Shown here one piece after another: positions 27,231 through 35,018 of a stretch of 64,000 bases of DNA; within the stretch, counting starts at the first letter, position 1, and each line of letters opens with the position of its first letter. The position numbers and the translations under genes are program-made. The notes under the pieces are model-generated. The model had not been told where the DNA came from, did not search any database, and was given only the letters and a program-made list of their open reading frames with translations. Source of the stretch: Sporosarcina ureae (GTDB taxonomy: Bacteria; Bacillota; Bacilli; Bacillales_A; Planococcaceae); assembly GCF_002082015.1 (NCBI RefSeq), contig NZ_CP015109.1, positions 706,134 to 770,133 on the forward strand. The letters are read 5' to 3'.

Positions 27231-27452
27231 TTACTCTACGATGACCCAGTCTTCAGCTAGTAAGTCGCAAACTGTTGGTGTGAACATAGTATAGCCTTCA
27301 CCCGTTACATCAATCACGAAATATGGATTTAGCTTTTTACCGTCTTGTTCGCTTTCTCCTACTAGCTTCACATATAATTCCGCTCCACCCCAGTTACTGC
27401 GTATGACTTTCTCTCCAGCCTTCAAACGTGGTAATATTTCTTCAAATGTCAT
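27231..27452 (-). CDS. DUF2829 protein (Tad2-related fold)
   Basis: A 73-residue protein with the whole DUF2829 pattern: MTFEEILPRLKAGEKVIRSN, WGGAELYV, NPYFVIDVTGEGYTMFTP and a closing CDLLAEDWVIVE. The family is frequent in phages and Gram-positive genomes. One member, Tad2, blocks Thoeris defence by sequestering the cyclic ADP-ribose-type signal as a tetramer. Whether this chromosomal copy binds such a nucleotide is unknown; the gene is not in a prophage here. AAAGGATG stands before the ATG. Confidence 0.8.
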   Translation of the reverse strand: MTFEEILPRLKAGEKVIRSNWGGAELYVKLVGESEQDGKKLNPYFVIDVTGEGYTMFTPTVCDLLAEDWVIVE

Positions 27453-27629
27453 GTATATCCATCCTTTATCTTTGTCATGATTCGCACAAGTTTATCGGGA
27501 AAAGTATACTTGATTATGATGTCTTTTACAACTCGAGACTATTCGAACCAGATTATGGAGCAGAATGAATATAACTTTTTACACTATGTGTTAAATCAAA
27601 GATTTTTTATAAATAACTTGCTATCCAAC

Positions 27630-27777
27630 TTGCCATATTTCACATTCCATGATAAATTGAACAATAGAAAATTTCATTACGGAATCAACATGTATAACCT
27701 CGATAATATGGTTCGAGGGTCTCTACCAGGAACCGTCAAATCCTGATTACAAAATCATTTTTGTAATCGGGATTTTT
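27630..27777 (+). promoter_or_regulatory. adenine-type purine riboswitch with terminator, upstream of pbuE
   Basis: The aptamer starts at TATAACCTCG (27693). P2 pairs CCTCG with CGAGG around the loop ATAATATGGTT, J2/3 is TCTCTAC, P3 pairs CAGGA with TCCTG, and J3/1 is ATTA. The position equal to C74 of guanine switches is T, which gives adenine specificity. The terminator (27740-27777) pairs ATCCTGATTACAAAA with its complement and ends in TTTTT. Its 5' arm includes the P3 3' strand, so ligand binding should open expression, as in Bacillus subtilis pbuE. P1 looks weak. A candidate promoter is TTGCCA (27630) with TAAATT (27653). An 89-codon open frame through this region is not a gene. Confidence 0.9.
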
Positions 27778-27821
27778 CTATTTCAAAAAATAGTGTAGGG
27801 ACACTAGTAGGAGGAATTGTT

Positions 27822-28985
27822 TTGGATTTACGTGTTTTATTATTGGCAGTATCCGCCGTTACGGTAGGACTGGTAGAATTGGTAGTCGGCGGGATTTTGC
27901 CCGTCATTGCGGATGATTTAAATGTTTCAATTGCAACGGCTGGACAACTCATTACAGTATTCGCTCTCGTCTACGCGGTAGCAGGACCTGTATTATTGTC
28001 ACTGACCGCGAAAGTGGAACGCAAGAAATTATATTTGATTACTTTGGTCGTATTCTTACTTGGAAACATCCTAACGTACTTCAGTCCGACATTCGGCTTG
28101 ATGATGGCTGCTCGTGTATTGACAGCTGCAAGTGCAGCACTCGTCATTGTGCTGTCGTTGACGATTACAGCAAGAATGGTTGAGCCGCGTGTTAGAGCTA
28201 AGTCGCTTGGTTATATATACATGGGAATCAGCTCATCGCTTGTTCTAGGGGTACCCATTGGGATTGTAGTAACGAACGCATTCGGATGGCGTTCAGTGTT
28301 TTTAGGAATTGCGATCTTGACAGTAGGTTCTATTGTATTGATTGCAAAGTTTCTCGAAAAAATACCGAACGCGAAAGTTCAACCATTGTCCGTTCAACTT
28401 AAAGCTTTAGCTAATAAAAAGATATTTTTCGCTCATTTAGCGACCATGTTTATGCTCGCGGGACATTATACGGTATATGCGTATTTCACCCCCTTCCTAG
28501 AGACTACGATGAAGTTAAGCCCTTATTGGATCAGTGTATTCTACTTCCTATTTGGACTTGCAGCAGTAGCAGGCGGAGCATTTGGTGGCGGACTCGCTTC
28601 ACGTCTTGGCTCAAAGAGAAGCATTTTAATCATATTAGGGGCTTTTGCAATTAGTTTATTTGCACTTCCCTATTCAACATTCTCCATTCCACTTTTCATT
28701 ATCTTCATGATGGTCTGGGGTGGATTAAGCTGGGCGCTAGCACCTGCTCAGCAAGACTATATTATCCAAAGTGATCCTGTAACTTCCGATGTGCACCAGA
28801 GTTTCAATAACTCGGCGCTACAAGTCGGGATTGCGCTTGGATCTGGCGTTGGCGGGGTAGTCTTTAGTCAAACAGGCAATGTAACAAATATGCCGGCAGT
28901 TGGTGGCGTAATTGTGATAATCGCATTCTTATGTGCCGCGATCTCTTTATCGATGGCTGTAAAGACTCGGCAGACCGCTATGTAA
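27822..28985 (+). CDS. pbuE: purine efflux MFS transporter PbuE
   Basis: A 387-residue 12-helix transporter of the DHA1 class: VTVGLVELVVGGILPVIADD near the start, LITVFALVYAVAGPVLLSL, RVLTAASAALVIVLSLTI, and a late VHQSFNNSALQVGIALGSG. This matches PbuE (YdhL) of Bacillus subtilis, which exports adenine, hypoxanthine and analogues such as 2,6-diaminopurine. The adenine-type riboswitch in its leader fixes the assignment. The start is the TTG at 27822, preceded by AGGAGG. A terminator follows the gene. Confidence 0.92.
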   Translation: MDLRVLLLAVSAVTVGLVELVVGGILPVIADDLNVSIATAGQLITVFALVYAVAGPVLLSLTAKVERKKLYLITLVVFLLGNILTYFSPTFGLMMAARVLTAASAALVIVLSLTITARMVEPRVRAKSLGYIYMGISSSLVLGVPIGIVVTNAFGWRSVFLGIAILTVGSIVLIAKFLEKIPNAKVQPLSVQLKALANKKIFFAHLATMFMLAGHYTVYAYFTPFLETTMKLSPYWISVFYFLFGLAAVAGGAFGGGLASRLGSKRSILIILGAFAISLFALPYSTFSIPLFIIFMMVWGGLSWALAPAQQDYIIQSDPVTSDVHQSFNNSALQVGIALGSGVGGVVFSQTGNVTNMPAVGGVIVIIAFLCAAISLSMAVKTRQTAM

Positions 28986-28994
28986 TGAGATAGA

Positions 28995-29032
28995 ATGGAG
29001 TTAACTCGTCAAAGAGTTGGCTCCATTTTTTA
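28995..29032 (+). terminator. terminator after pbuE
   Basis: ATGGAGTTAACTC pairs with GAGTTGGCTCCAT, followed by TTTTTTATT. Confidence 0.9.
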
Positions 29033-29070
29033 TTGGATGCCCATTCTTTGTCATGAAATGAGGAATCACT

Positions 29071-29388
29071 ATGACCGGCCTACTCCTTGATATTGTTATC
29101 ATGATTGCATTCATTGTATATGGTATAGCACTTTGGCAAGGTAAAGGAGCGTCCTTGTTGTCAGGCTATAATACGATGCCAATCGAAAAAAAGATCCGCA
29201 TTAATGAACGTGCGTTATGCAAGTTCATGGCGAAAATCATGTTCGCTTTAAGTTTTTGTGTCGGCTTGTTCGCTGTGAGTGAGCTGTTAGAGGAAGATGT
29301 ATACTTTATTGTAGGATTAGCACTTTTCATAGTAGTACTAGTGTTTACCTTAATTTATGTCAATACAGGTAATCGTTTCAAAAAATAA
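29071..29388 (+). CDS. DUF3784 membrane protein
   Basis: A 105-residue protein with three hydrophobic helices and the DUF3784 signature GKGASLLSGYNTMPIEKK plus LCKFMAKIMF. The first helix (residues 2-20) precedes the signature, and two more follow at about 56-72 and 77-98. The function is unknown; such proteins are widespread in Firmicutes. It lies 85 bases after pbuE but behind that gene's terminator, so it is probably transcribed on its own. Confidence 0.85.
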   Translation: MTGLLLDIVIMIAFIVYGIALWQGKGASLLSGYNTMPIEKKIRINERALCKFMAKIMFALSFCVGLFAVSELLEEDVYFIVGLALFIVVLVFTLIYVNTGNRFKK

Positions 29389-29449
29389 GGTAGGTGTTGA
29401 ATGACGAGTAGAATAGCTTGAAAGCGTTAGAAGCCGTATAACGATTTTA

Positions 29450-29617
29450 AAACTTCCACTTATTTGCCGCTTTTGTACGCATGATCAATTTATCCCTTAT
29501 CGTTCCTTATCAAACGTGGAAGATCCAGAAATAGGCGTGCTATCGATCGGTGATCCAAGTCGTCCATCTGAAGATGGTTTAGACTATATTTGGGCTTTTG
29601 CACAAACAGTATTATAG
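29450..29617 (+). pseudogene. possible gene remnant (C-terminal fragment)
   Basis: Between DUF3784 and the next gene an open stretch has protein-like composition, ending with IGVLSIGDPSRPSEDGLDYI and WAFAQTVL before a TAG at 29615. There is no start codon or ribosome site upstream in frame, and a TAG interrupts the frame at about 29413. The C-terminal text looks like a protein end, not random sequence, so this is probably the tail of a decayed gene. I do not recognise the parent family. Confidence 0.35.
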
Positions 29618-29627
29618 TAGTATTTGA

Positions 29628-29654
29628 AAAACGCTCCGTTAGCAGGAAGCGTTT
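29628..29654 (-). terminator. terminator after the 172-residue gene
   Basis: AAACGCT pairs with AGCGTTT around a short loop, with a T-run on each side; it serves the minus-strand gene that ends at 29663. Confidence 0.75.
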
Positions 29655-29662
29655 TTCTTTCT

Positions 29663-30181
29663 TTATGACACTTCTCCAATTCGCTCCATCATATCCAGTA
29701 CACTTTTTAAGAATTCACCGATTTCCCCCATATGTTCTTCAATTAATTTTGGTTTAAAATGAATGTTGATCCTATTCATGAACCCTGGTTCTGTTTGTTC
29801 ATGACGGAAGCTAAGTGTTTGTGTATAACTAATATCGTTTTCCCATACAGTACGGAGAATACTCGCAATTTCTTCACATTCTGTATCTACATCTTGAATA
29901 AATGTGCGGACTAGTAATGTAAGCGTACAGCCCGGATCCATGTCTTGGATTTCAAGTATTTCATCCGCCAGTTCCTTAAGGGATGAATGTAATTTAAGAT
30001 CGACAATGACAGACGGAAAGCCGACTCTGGTAAAACGAATGGTGAATTCTCTTGCCATCACGGCTAAATCTAGTTGATCTTTGCGATGTAAAATATGAAC
30101 TGTTTGTTCCAGATTATCCAAATCATATATATGGTTTTCAAATGCGACTTTTAAGTTTTCGAATACAGTTGGATGAGACAT
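29663..30181 (-). CDS. conserved soluble protein of unknown function
   Basis: A 172-residue acidic protein without signal peptide or helix anchors. It has helical segments (FENLKVAFENHIYDLDNLEQ) and a central SLKELADEILEIQDMDPGCT. I do not recognise a family. GGAGG-type bases precede the ATG. It stands alone between a terminator and a divergent small gene. The regular length and codon use, unlike the shadows on the other strand, support it as real. Confidence 0.75.
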   Translation of the reverse strand: MSHPTVFENLKVAFENHIYDLDNLEQTVHILHRKDQLDLAVMAREFTIRFTRVGFPSVIVDLKLHSSLKELADEILEIQDMDPGCTLTLLVRTFIQDVDTECEEIASILRTVWENDISYTQTLSFRHEQTEPGFMNRINIHFKPKLIEEHMGEIGEFLKSVLDMMERIGEVS

Positions 30182-30264
30182 AGCGTGGCCTCCTTATCAA
30201 TTGGATGTATAATTTAGTACGATTCAGCCACCTTATACTTAAACAGTGAAAGGAAGTTATGTAT

Positions 30265-30390
30265 ATGACAAAAGATACGTCGATTGCACAATTAAGTACC
30301 GAAGATTTACATGCACTGAATCGCTTAGAAGATAAATTAGGTGTAACGCTCGTTGCGTATGAAAATGTTAATTCACCTAAAACGAAATAA
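30265..30390 (+). CDS. 41-residue small protein of unknown function
   Basis: The open frame begins at ATG 30265, eight bases after AAGGAAG, and encodes MTKDTSIAQLSTEDLHALNR, LEDKLGVTLVAYENVN and a short tail. A well-formed terminator follows five bases after the stop. A ribosome site, sensible amphipathic composition and private terminator together support a real gene. The helix LSTEDLHALNRLEDKLG resembles short Bacillales peptides of unknown role. It has no transmembrane segment. Confidence 0.65.
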   Translation: MTKDTSIAQLSTEDLHALNRLEDKLGVTLVAYENVNSPKTK

Positions 30391-30394
30391 TGGT

Positions 30395-30429
30395 GAAGTG
30401 GTACTTTCTATTACAGAAAGTACCACTTC
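30395..30429 (+). terminator. terminator after the 41-residue gene
   Basis: GAAGTGGTACTTTCT pairs with AGAAAGTACCACTTC over 15 bases with a 5-base loop. Confidence 0.9.
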
Positions 30430-30446
30430 TTTAAATAAGATGTACA

Positions 30447-30824
30447 TTAAACACAAACCGTAGCTAATATTTTCTGGATATCATAAATAGCTTTATCTTT
30501 TCTAAACTGTTTTTCAATATGCGGAGTCAGTGAGCTTGATATCCAAATTTTCAATTCCGCATCCATATCAAATGTACCTGCAGTTTCTACACTATAATGA
30601 GAGATACTTTTGAATGGGACGGAATGGTATTCCACTTTCTTTCCTGTGATACCTTGCTTGTCTACGAGTATTAATCGTGTTTTCGTGAATACGATTAAAT
30701 CTCGCACTAGCTTAAACGCGGCTTCCACTTCTTCGCCTTCTGCCAAGATCAAGTCTAGTTCTTTCCTCACTTCATCGTTGTTTACGACGGAAGCATTTCC
30801 TAAAAGCGCATCAAATAATCCCAT
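30447..30824 (-). CDS. bacterial PH-domain protein
   Basis: A 125-residue protein of the YvbH/bPH type (PF08000-like). After a short helix (MGLFDALLGNASVV) it has the barrel strands AFKLVRDLIVFTKTRLILVD, VEYHSVPFKSISHYSVETAG and AELKIWISS, then a closing helix with KAIYDIQKILATVC. It is soluble. Such domains are found in stress-induced Bacillus proteins; the ligand is unknown. AAAGGGG-type bases stand before the ATG. Confidence 0.88.
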   Translation of the reverse strand: MGLFDALLGNASVVNNDEVRKELDLILAEGEEVEAAFKLVRDLIVFTKTRLILVDKQGITGKKVEYHSVPFKSISHYSVETAGTFDMDAELKIWISSSLTPHIEKQFRKDKAIYDIQKILATVCV

Positions 30825-30979
30825 TCAATTATTCCCCTTTTCTATATAGTTTTCCTCACATCACAATACACGTAGAAAATCTTTCATACTTTGTACTAGT
30901 AATGGTATTCTAGTTCATGCGAATGTATACAGTCTGAATAGTTTACCATGTTGCTATAAAATTGGATAGAAAAAGTAAA

Positions 30980-31024
30980 AAGCTGGCCATGTTATGTCAA
31001 CTGATGACTTTACATGGACAGCTT
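30980..31024 (-). terminator. terminator of the fruRKA operon
   Basis: AAGCTG(G)CCATGT pairs with ACATGG(A)CAGCTT, and the minus strand reads on into TTTTTAC. Confidence 0.82.
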
Positions 31025-31046
31025 ATAATAGATATACAAATTTTGA

Positions 31047-32954
31047 TCAAGCAGGCTTCTTACGCAACATGCCGGCAATTAAGCCTGTAATAACAGAACC
31101 AATAATTATTGCGAGTGCATACAGTAGAATTTTACTGATTCCACCTTCAACGAGTCCCATGACGAAGATTCCTCCGTGTGGTGCGCGTAAGGCGATATCA
31201 AATGCCATCGTAAGTGCACCTGCTGTCGCTGCCCCTATTACGGAAGCCGGAATGACACGCAATGGATCAGCTGCTGCAAATGGAATAACACCTTCCGTTA
31301 TGAAGCAGGCACCGAGCACATACGCCGTTTTCCCTGCTTCACGCTCTGTCTTTGTATAACGATTTTTAAATAACGTTGTCGCGATCGCCATACCAAGCGG
31401 TGGTACCATCCCACCTGCCATTACTGCTGCGATAAATTGGAAATTCTGTGCATCTAGCATGGCAATACCGAATGTGTATGCCGCTTTATTGACCGGTCCA
31501 CCCATATCCACAGCCATCATTCCACCAATAACTAAACCAACTAAAATTTGATTCGTACCGCCCATCCCTTCAAGGAAAGCGGAAAATCCAGTGTATAGCT
31601 TGGCCAATTGTGGATTGATAAGCAACATAATTATTCCTGTCGCTGCAATACTGAAAACCGGATAAAACAGCACGGGTTTTAAGCCTTCTAATGAATTAGG
31701 TAAACGAGCAAATAATTTCTTAACAAGTAAAGTGATATACCCTGCTAAAAACCCTGCAATAAGACCGCCTAAAAATCCTGAACCGCCACCCACTTCATCT
31801 ACACCTGAAACCGTGATGGCGATCAGCCCCCCTATCATACCGGGAGCAAAACCAGGTCGATCAGCTATGCTTGAAGCTATGAAGCCAGCCAACACAGGAA
31901 CCATGAGGAAGAATGCTTTTCCGCCACCTATAGTGTTAAGCATAGCTGCAAAGGCATTATATTCAGGACTGTCTGGATTAGACGATTCGATTCCCCAGAA
32001 GAAAGAGAGCGCTATCAAAATCCCACCACCGACAACGAATGGAAGCATATTTGATACACCGTTCATCAAATGCTTATAAAAACCACTCTTCTTGTCACTC
32101 GATGAAGTATCTACCTGACCTTTTTCCAACTCATAAATCGGTGCATCTTTTTTAATCGCTCTATCCAGTAATGCATCCGTTTCATAGATAGCATCTCCGA
32201 CTTTCGTCTGGATCACATGTTTTCCAGCGAATCGAGCCATCTCCACTTTCGTATCAGCTGCCACAATAATGGCATCAGCTTCTGCAATTTCTGCATCTGT
32301 TAATCTATTCTTCACACCGGATGAACCGTTCGTTTCTACTTTCAATGAAAGGCCACGTTCTTTTGCTCTCTCATTCAATTTTTCTGCAGCCATATACGTA
32401 TGCGCAATTCCAGTCGGACAAGCCGTAACCGCTAGCAAACGGACAGTTGATTTCTCTTCTTTAGGTGCTTGTACTTCTTCTGTTACTTCATCATCCAATT
32501 CCGACTCTTTATCATTGACTGCTTGCAATACGTCCGCTGCTGATTGTGCTGACAAGATTTTTTCACGAAATGAAGTATCCATCAAAAATGTCGCAAGTCT
32601 AGACAGTGCATCTAAATGGTCGTCGTTAGCCCCTTCGCTTGCTGCAATCATGAAAAACAAATGTGCCGGTTGGCTGTCAAGCGAGTCATAGTCTATACCT
32701 TCAGTAGAACGCCCAAACGCGATAGCAGGCGCCTGAACAGCAGCTGACTTCGCGTGTGGAATAGCAATTCCTTCACCAATACCCGTCGTACTTTGACTTT
32801 CCCGATTCAGAATATCATTGGTGAATTGTTCTTTGTCACGTAATTTCCCAGCATCATGTAACTGCTGAACCAGTTCAGATAAGACCGCATCCTTCGACCT
32901 AGACTGCAAATGAAGATTGATTGTATCCTCTGTCAATAATTGTGTGATTTTCAT
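31047..32954 (-). CDS. fruA: PTS fructose transporter, fused IIABC subunits
   Basis: A 635-residue enzyme II in order IIA, IIB, IIC. IIA (1-150) has the phospho-His67 in GIGEGIAIPHAKS. IIB (about 172-270) has Cys179 in AVTACPTGIAHTY. IIC (about 290-630) has several helices and the substrate motif GGPVNKAAYTFG. It imports fructose and phosphorylates it to fructose-1-phosphate, using phosphate from HPr. It is the last gene of fruR-fruK-fruA, 16 bases after fruK, and faces ptsHI across a shared control region. Confidence 0.95.
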   Translation of the reverse strand: MKITQLLTEDTINLHLQSRSKDAVLSELVQQLHDAGKLRDKEQFTNDILNRESQSTTGIGEGIAIPHAKSAAVQAPAIAFGRSTEGIDYDSLDSQPAHLFFMIAASEGANDDHLDALSRLATFLMDTSFREKILSAQSAADVLQAVNDKESELDDEVTEEVQAPKEEKSTVRLLAVTACPTGIAHTYMAAEKLNERAKERGLSLKVETNGSSGVKNRLTDAEIAEADAIIVAADTKVEMARFAGKHVIQTKVGDAIYETDALLDRAIKKDAPIYELEKGQVDTSSSDKKSGFYKHLMNGVSNMLPFVVGGGILIALSFFWGIESSNPDSPEYNAFAAMLNTIGGGKAFFLMVPVLAGFIASSIADRPGFAPGMIGGLIAITVSGVDEVGGGSGFLGGLIAGFLAGYITLLVKKLFARLPNSLEGLKPVLFYPVFSIAATGIIMLLINPQLAKLYTGFSAFLEGMGGTNQILVGLVIGGMMAVDMGGPVNKAAYTFGIAMLDAQNFQFIAAVMAGGMVPPLGMAIATTLFKNRYTKTEREAGKTAYVLGACFITEGVIPFAAADPLRVIPASVIGAATAGALTMAFDIALRAPHGGIFVMGLVEGGISKILLYALAIIIGSVITGLIAGMLRKKPA

Positions 32955-32970
32955 AGAATAGCACCTCTTC

Positions 32971-33885
32971 CTATAGTTTCGTAATGATCACTTGACTCAA
33001 TAATGACTCAACATCTTCCTTTTTACATAAATCGGACTGGAAAGCGGTAGCACTTCCGCTAGCAACTCCATATCTGAAAGCATTTTCTGCATGTCCATCT
33101 GTAGAGTAGGATGCGATAAAACCTGATACTAGTGAATCCCCCGCACCTACTGAATTGACGAGCTTCCCCTTCGGCGCAGTAGCTGCCAATGTTTCTGTAG
33201 CTGATACATAGAGTGCCCCTTCCTTACCCATCGATATCACTACATGTTGAATACCTTCACCTACTAATTTTTTGGCATAGCCAACTGCCTCTTGTTTACT
33301 ATGAATGGTCTTGCCAACCAATTCTCCAAGTTCCTGTTCATTCGGCTTGATCAAGAATGGCTTAGTTATTTCCATAATCTGTTTCAATGCAGGTCCTGAT
33401 GTATCCACTACGAGCCTCACTTTATTTTTTTCACAAAGTGTAGCAAGCTCGGATACGAACGACGAAGGTAAAGAGGCTGGAATTCTACCTGCGATCACTA
33501 ACCAGTCGTCTTCTGTTAGTCGACTGATTCGTTCAAGAAGCCCCTGAAAATTCTTTTCATTTAAAATTGGACCAGGCCCATTTAATTCCGTTTCTTCAGT
33601 CGATTTAATTTTCACATTGATTCGAGTAATATCTGCCGTGCGAATAAAATCGGTTTTTATTCCTTCTTTTTGCAAAAAGTCCTCAATATAGTCTCCTGTG
33701 AAACCACCAATGAAACCGCATGCCACTGTTTCTGCACCTAGTCTGTGAACTACCCGTGATACGTTAATACCTTTTCCGCCTGGATAATAATACACTTCAT
33801 TTGTACGATTCAGTTCTCCACGCTCAAAATTGGATAAATACGCGGTATAGTCTACTGTCGGCATGAATGTACATGTGAAGATCAT
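32971..33885 (-). CDS. fruK: 1-phosphofructokinase
   Basis: A 304-residue PfkB-type kinase: YYPGGKGINVSRVVHRLGAE near the start and the anion-hole motif VNSVGAGDSLVSGF near the end, with the catalytic Asp. NEQEL and VSMGKEGALY are intermediate landmarks. It converts fructose-1-phosphate to fructose-1,6-bisphosphate. Its start overlaps the end of fruR by four bases, and fruA follows. Confidence 0.95.
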   Translation of the reverse strand: MIFTCTFMPTVDYTAYLSNFERGELNRTNEVYYYPGGKGINVSRVVHRLGAETVACGFIGGFTGDYIEDFLQKEGIKTDFIRTADITRINVKIKSTEETELNGPGPILNEKNFQGLLERISRLTEDDWLVIAGRIPASLPSSFVSELATLCEKNKVRLVVDTSGPALKQIMEITKPFLIKPNEQELGELVGKTIHSKQEAVGYAKKLVGEGIQHVVISMGKEGALYVSATETLAATAPKGKLVNSVGAGDSLVSGFIASYSTDGHAENAFRYGVASGSATAFQSDLCKKEDVESLLSQVIITKL

Positions 33886-34634
33886 TTCTGCACCACCTTT
33901 ACTAACGTTTTCTCTTCCAGTTCATGTAGAATGTCGTCTGGCAATTCATCAATCAGCAAGACTGCCTCTTCTATAGATAAAAATTTAATAAAACTACTTT
34001 TTTTCACTTTGGAATGATCCGCCACTATATAAGTAGTTCTGGATTGCTCTGCTGCCAAACTTTTGACAGTTGCCTCATCAGGGTCTGGAGTCGTATACCC
34101 ATGAACAGGGTCAACTCCATTCGTACCTAAAAAACATTTATTGAAATGATATTGTTTCAATGAGTTCCTAGCTTGTTGTCCTACAAGTGCACCTGTTGTA
34201 GCTTTGACATAACCTCCTATTAAATAAGAGGAAATGCCTTGCTCAGTTAATGATTCAACATGAGTCAGCCCATTTGTTACAACCGTTATATTACGGTCTT
34301 TTAGAAAAGGTATCATTTGAAACGTAGTAGTACCCGCATCTAGATAGATGAAATCCCCTTCTTTGACTATACTTGCTGCCAAGGAAGCAACTTTTACCTT
34401 TTCTGAAAAATATTTTTCTGACTTGGCTGAAATGCTTAGTTCTTGCATGTCTCGATCTGGCAACGTGGCTCCGCCGTGAATACGTTGAAGTTTATTGAGC
34501 GTTTCAAGTTCAGTTAAATCTCGTCGGATGGTAGATTCAGATGCATCGGTTGCTTCTATTAATTCTGTAATCTTCACTGTTTTATGAGTAGCTAATTTAT
34601 TCAAAATTAATTCAAATCGTTCATTTGTCAGCAT
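33882..34634 (-). CDS. fruR: DeoR-family repressor of the fructose operon
   Basis: A 250-residue regulator. The N-terminal helix-turn-helix reads TKTVKITELIEATDASEST-like text (TVKITELIEATDASESTIRR), followed by GGATLPDRD and the sugar-phosphate-binding domain with FIYLDAGTTTFQMI, LIGGYVKATTGALVG and GVDPVHGYTTPDPDE. It is the first gene of fruRKA. FruR is normally released by fructose-1-phosphate. A TTGAA-TTA-TTCAA palindrome in the divergent gap is a likely binding site that would also reach ptsHI. Confidence 0.93.
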   Translation of the reverse strand: MLTNERFELILNKLATHKTVKITELIEATDASESTIRRDLTELETLNKLQRIHGGATLPDRDMQELSISAKSEKYFSEKVKVASLAASIVKEGDFIYLDAGTTTFQMIPFLKDRNITVVTNGLTHVESLTEQGISSYLIGGYVKATTGALVGQQARNSLKQYHFNKCFLGTNGVDPVHGYTTPDPDEATVKSLAAEQSRTTYIVADHSKVKKSSFIKFLSIEEAVLLIDELPDDILHELEEKTLVKVVQK

Positions 34635-34671
34635 GTGCCCCCCACCTTTTCTATCAATAACACCATATTAC

Positions 34672-34700
34672 TTGAATTATTCAATAAAATCTATCATAAT
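34672..34700 (+). promoter_or_regulatory. ptsHI promoter overlapped by a FruR-type palindrome
   Basis: TTGAAT (34672-34677) and CATAAT (34695-34700) are separated by 17 bases. The palindrome TTGAATTATTCAA (34672-34684) covers the -35. Two further TTCA-containing segments follow at about 34702 and 34722 in the same gap. Control of both operons by FruR is an inference. Confidence 0.6.
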
Positions 34701-34751
34701 CATTCATAAGCAGTCAAAAACATTCAAAGCAAACTACAGGAGGTTTTCGTA

Positions 34752-35018
34752 ATGATAAAAAAACAATTCGTATTTAGCAATGGTGAAGGTCTTCACGCAC
34801 GTCCAGCTTCCCAATTGGTCGCTGCCGCCACTCCTTTCAAATCAGAACTTTCACTTGAGTATAAAGAAAAGAAAGTAAACCTAAAATCTATTCTTGGTGT
34901 GATGTCACTTGGTGTCGCTGCAGGATCTACAATCACGGTGATTGCGGATGGTGAGGATGAAGGAGAAGCGATGAATAAGCTGGAGGAATTATTACGATCT
35001 GAAGGCGCAGAAGACTAA
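34752..35018 (+). CDS. ptsH: phosphocarrier protein HPr
   Basis: An 88-residue HPr with the phospho-His15 in [14 protein letters not shown] and the regulatory Ser46 in [12 protein letters not shown]. These residues let it carry phosphate from enzyme I and be phosphorylated by HPr kinase for CcpA-type repression. AGGAGG precedes the ATG. It overlaps ptsI by one base. It is close to ordinary HPr and not the fructose-specific FPr type. Confidence 0.93.
   Translation: MIKKQFVFSNGEGLHARPASQLVAAATPFKSELSLEYKEKKVNLKSILGVMSLGVAAGSTITVIADGEDEGEAMNKLEELLRSEGAED

Noticed and set aside
27477..27746. 89-codon open frame before pbuE
   Set aside because: It runs through the riboswitch promoter and aptamer, has no ribosome site and has AT-rich random composition.
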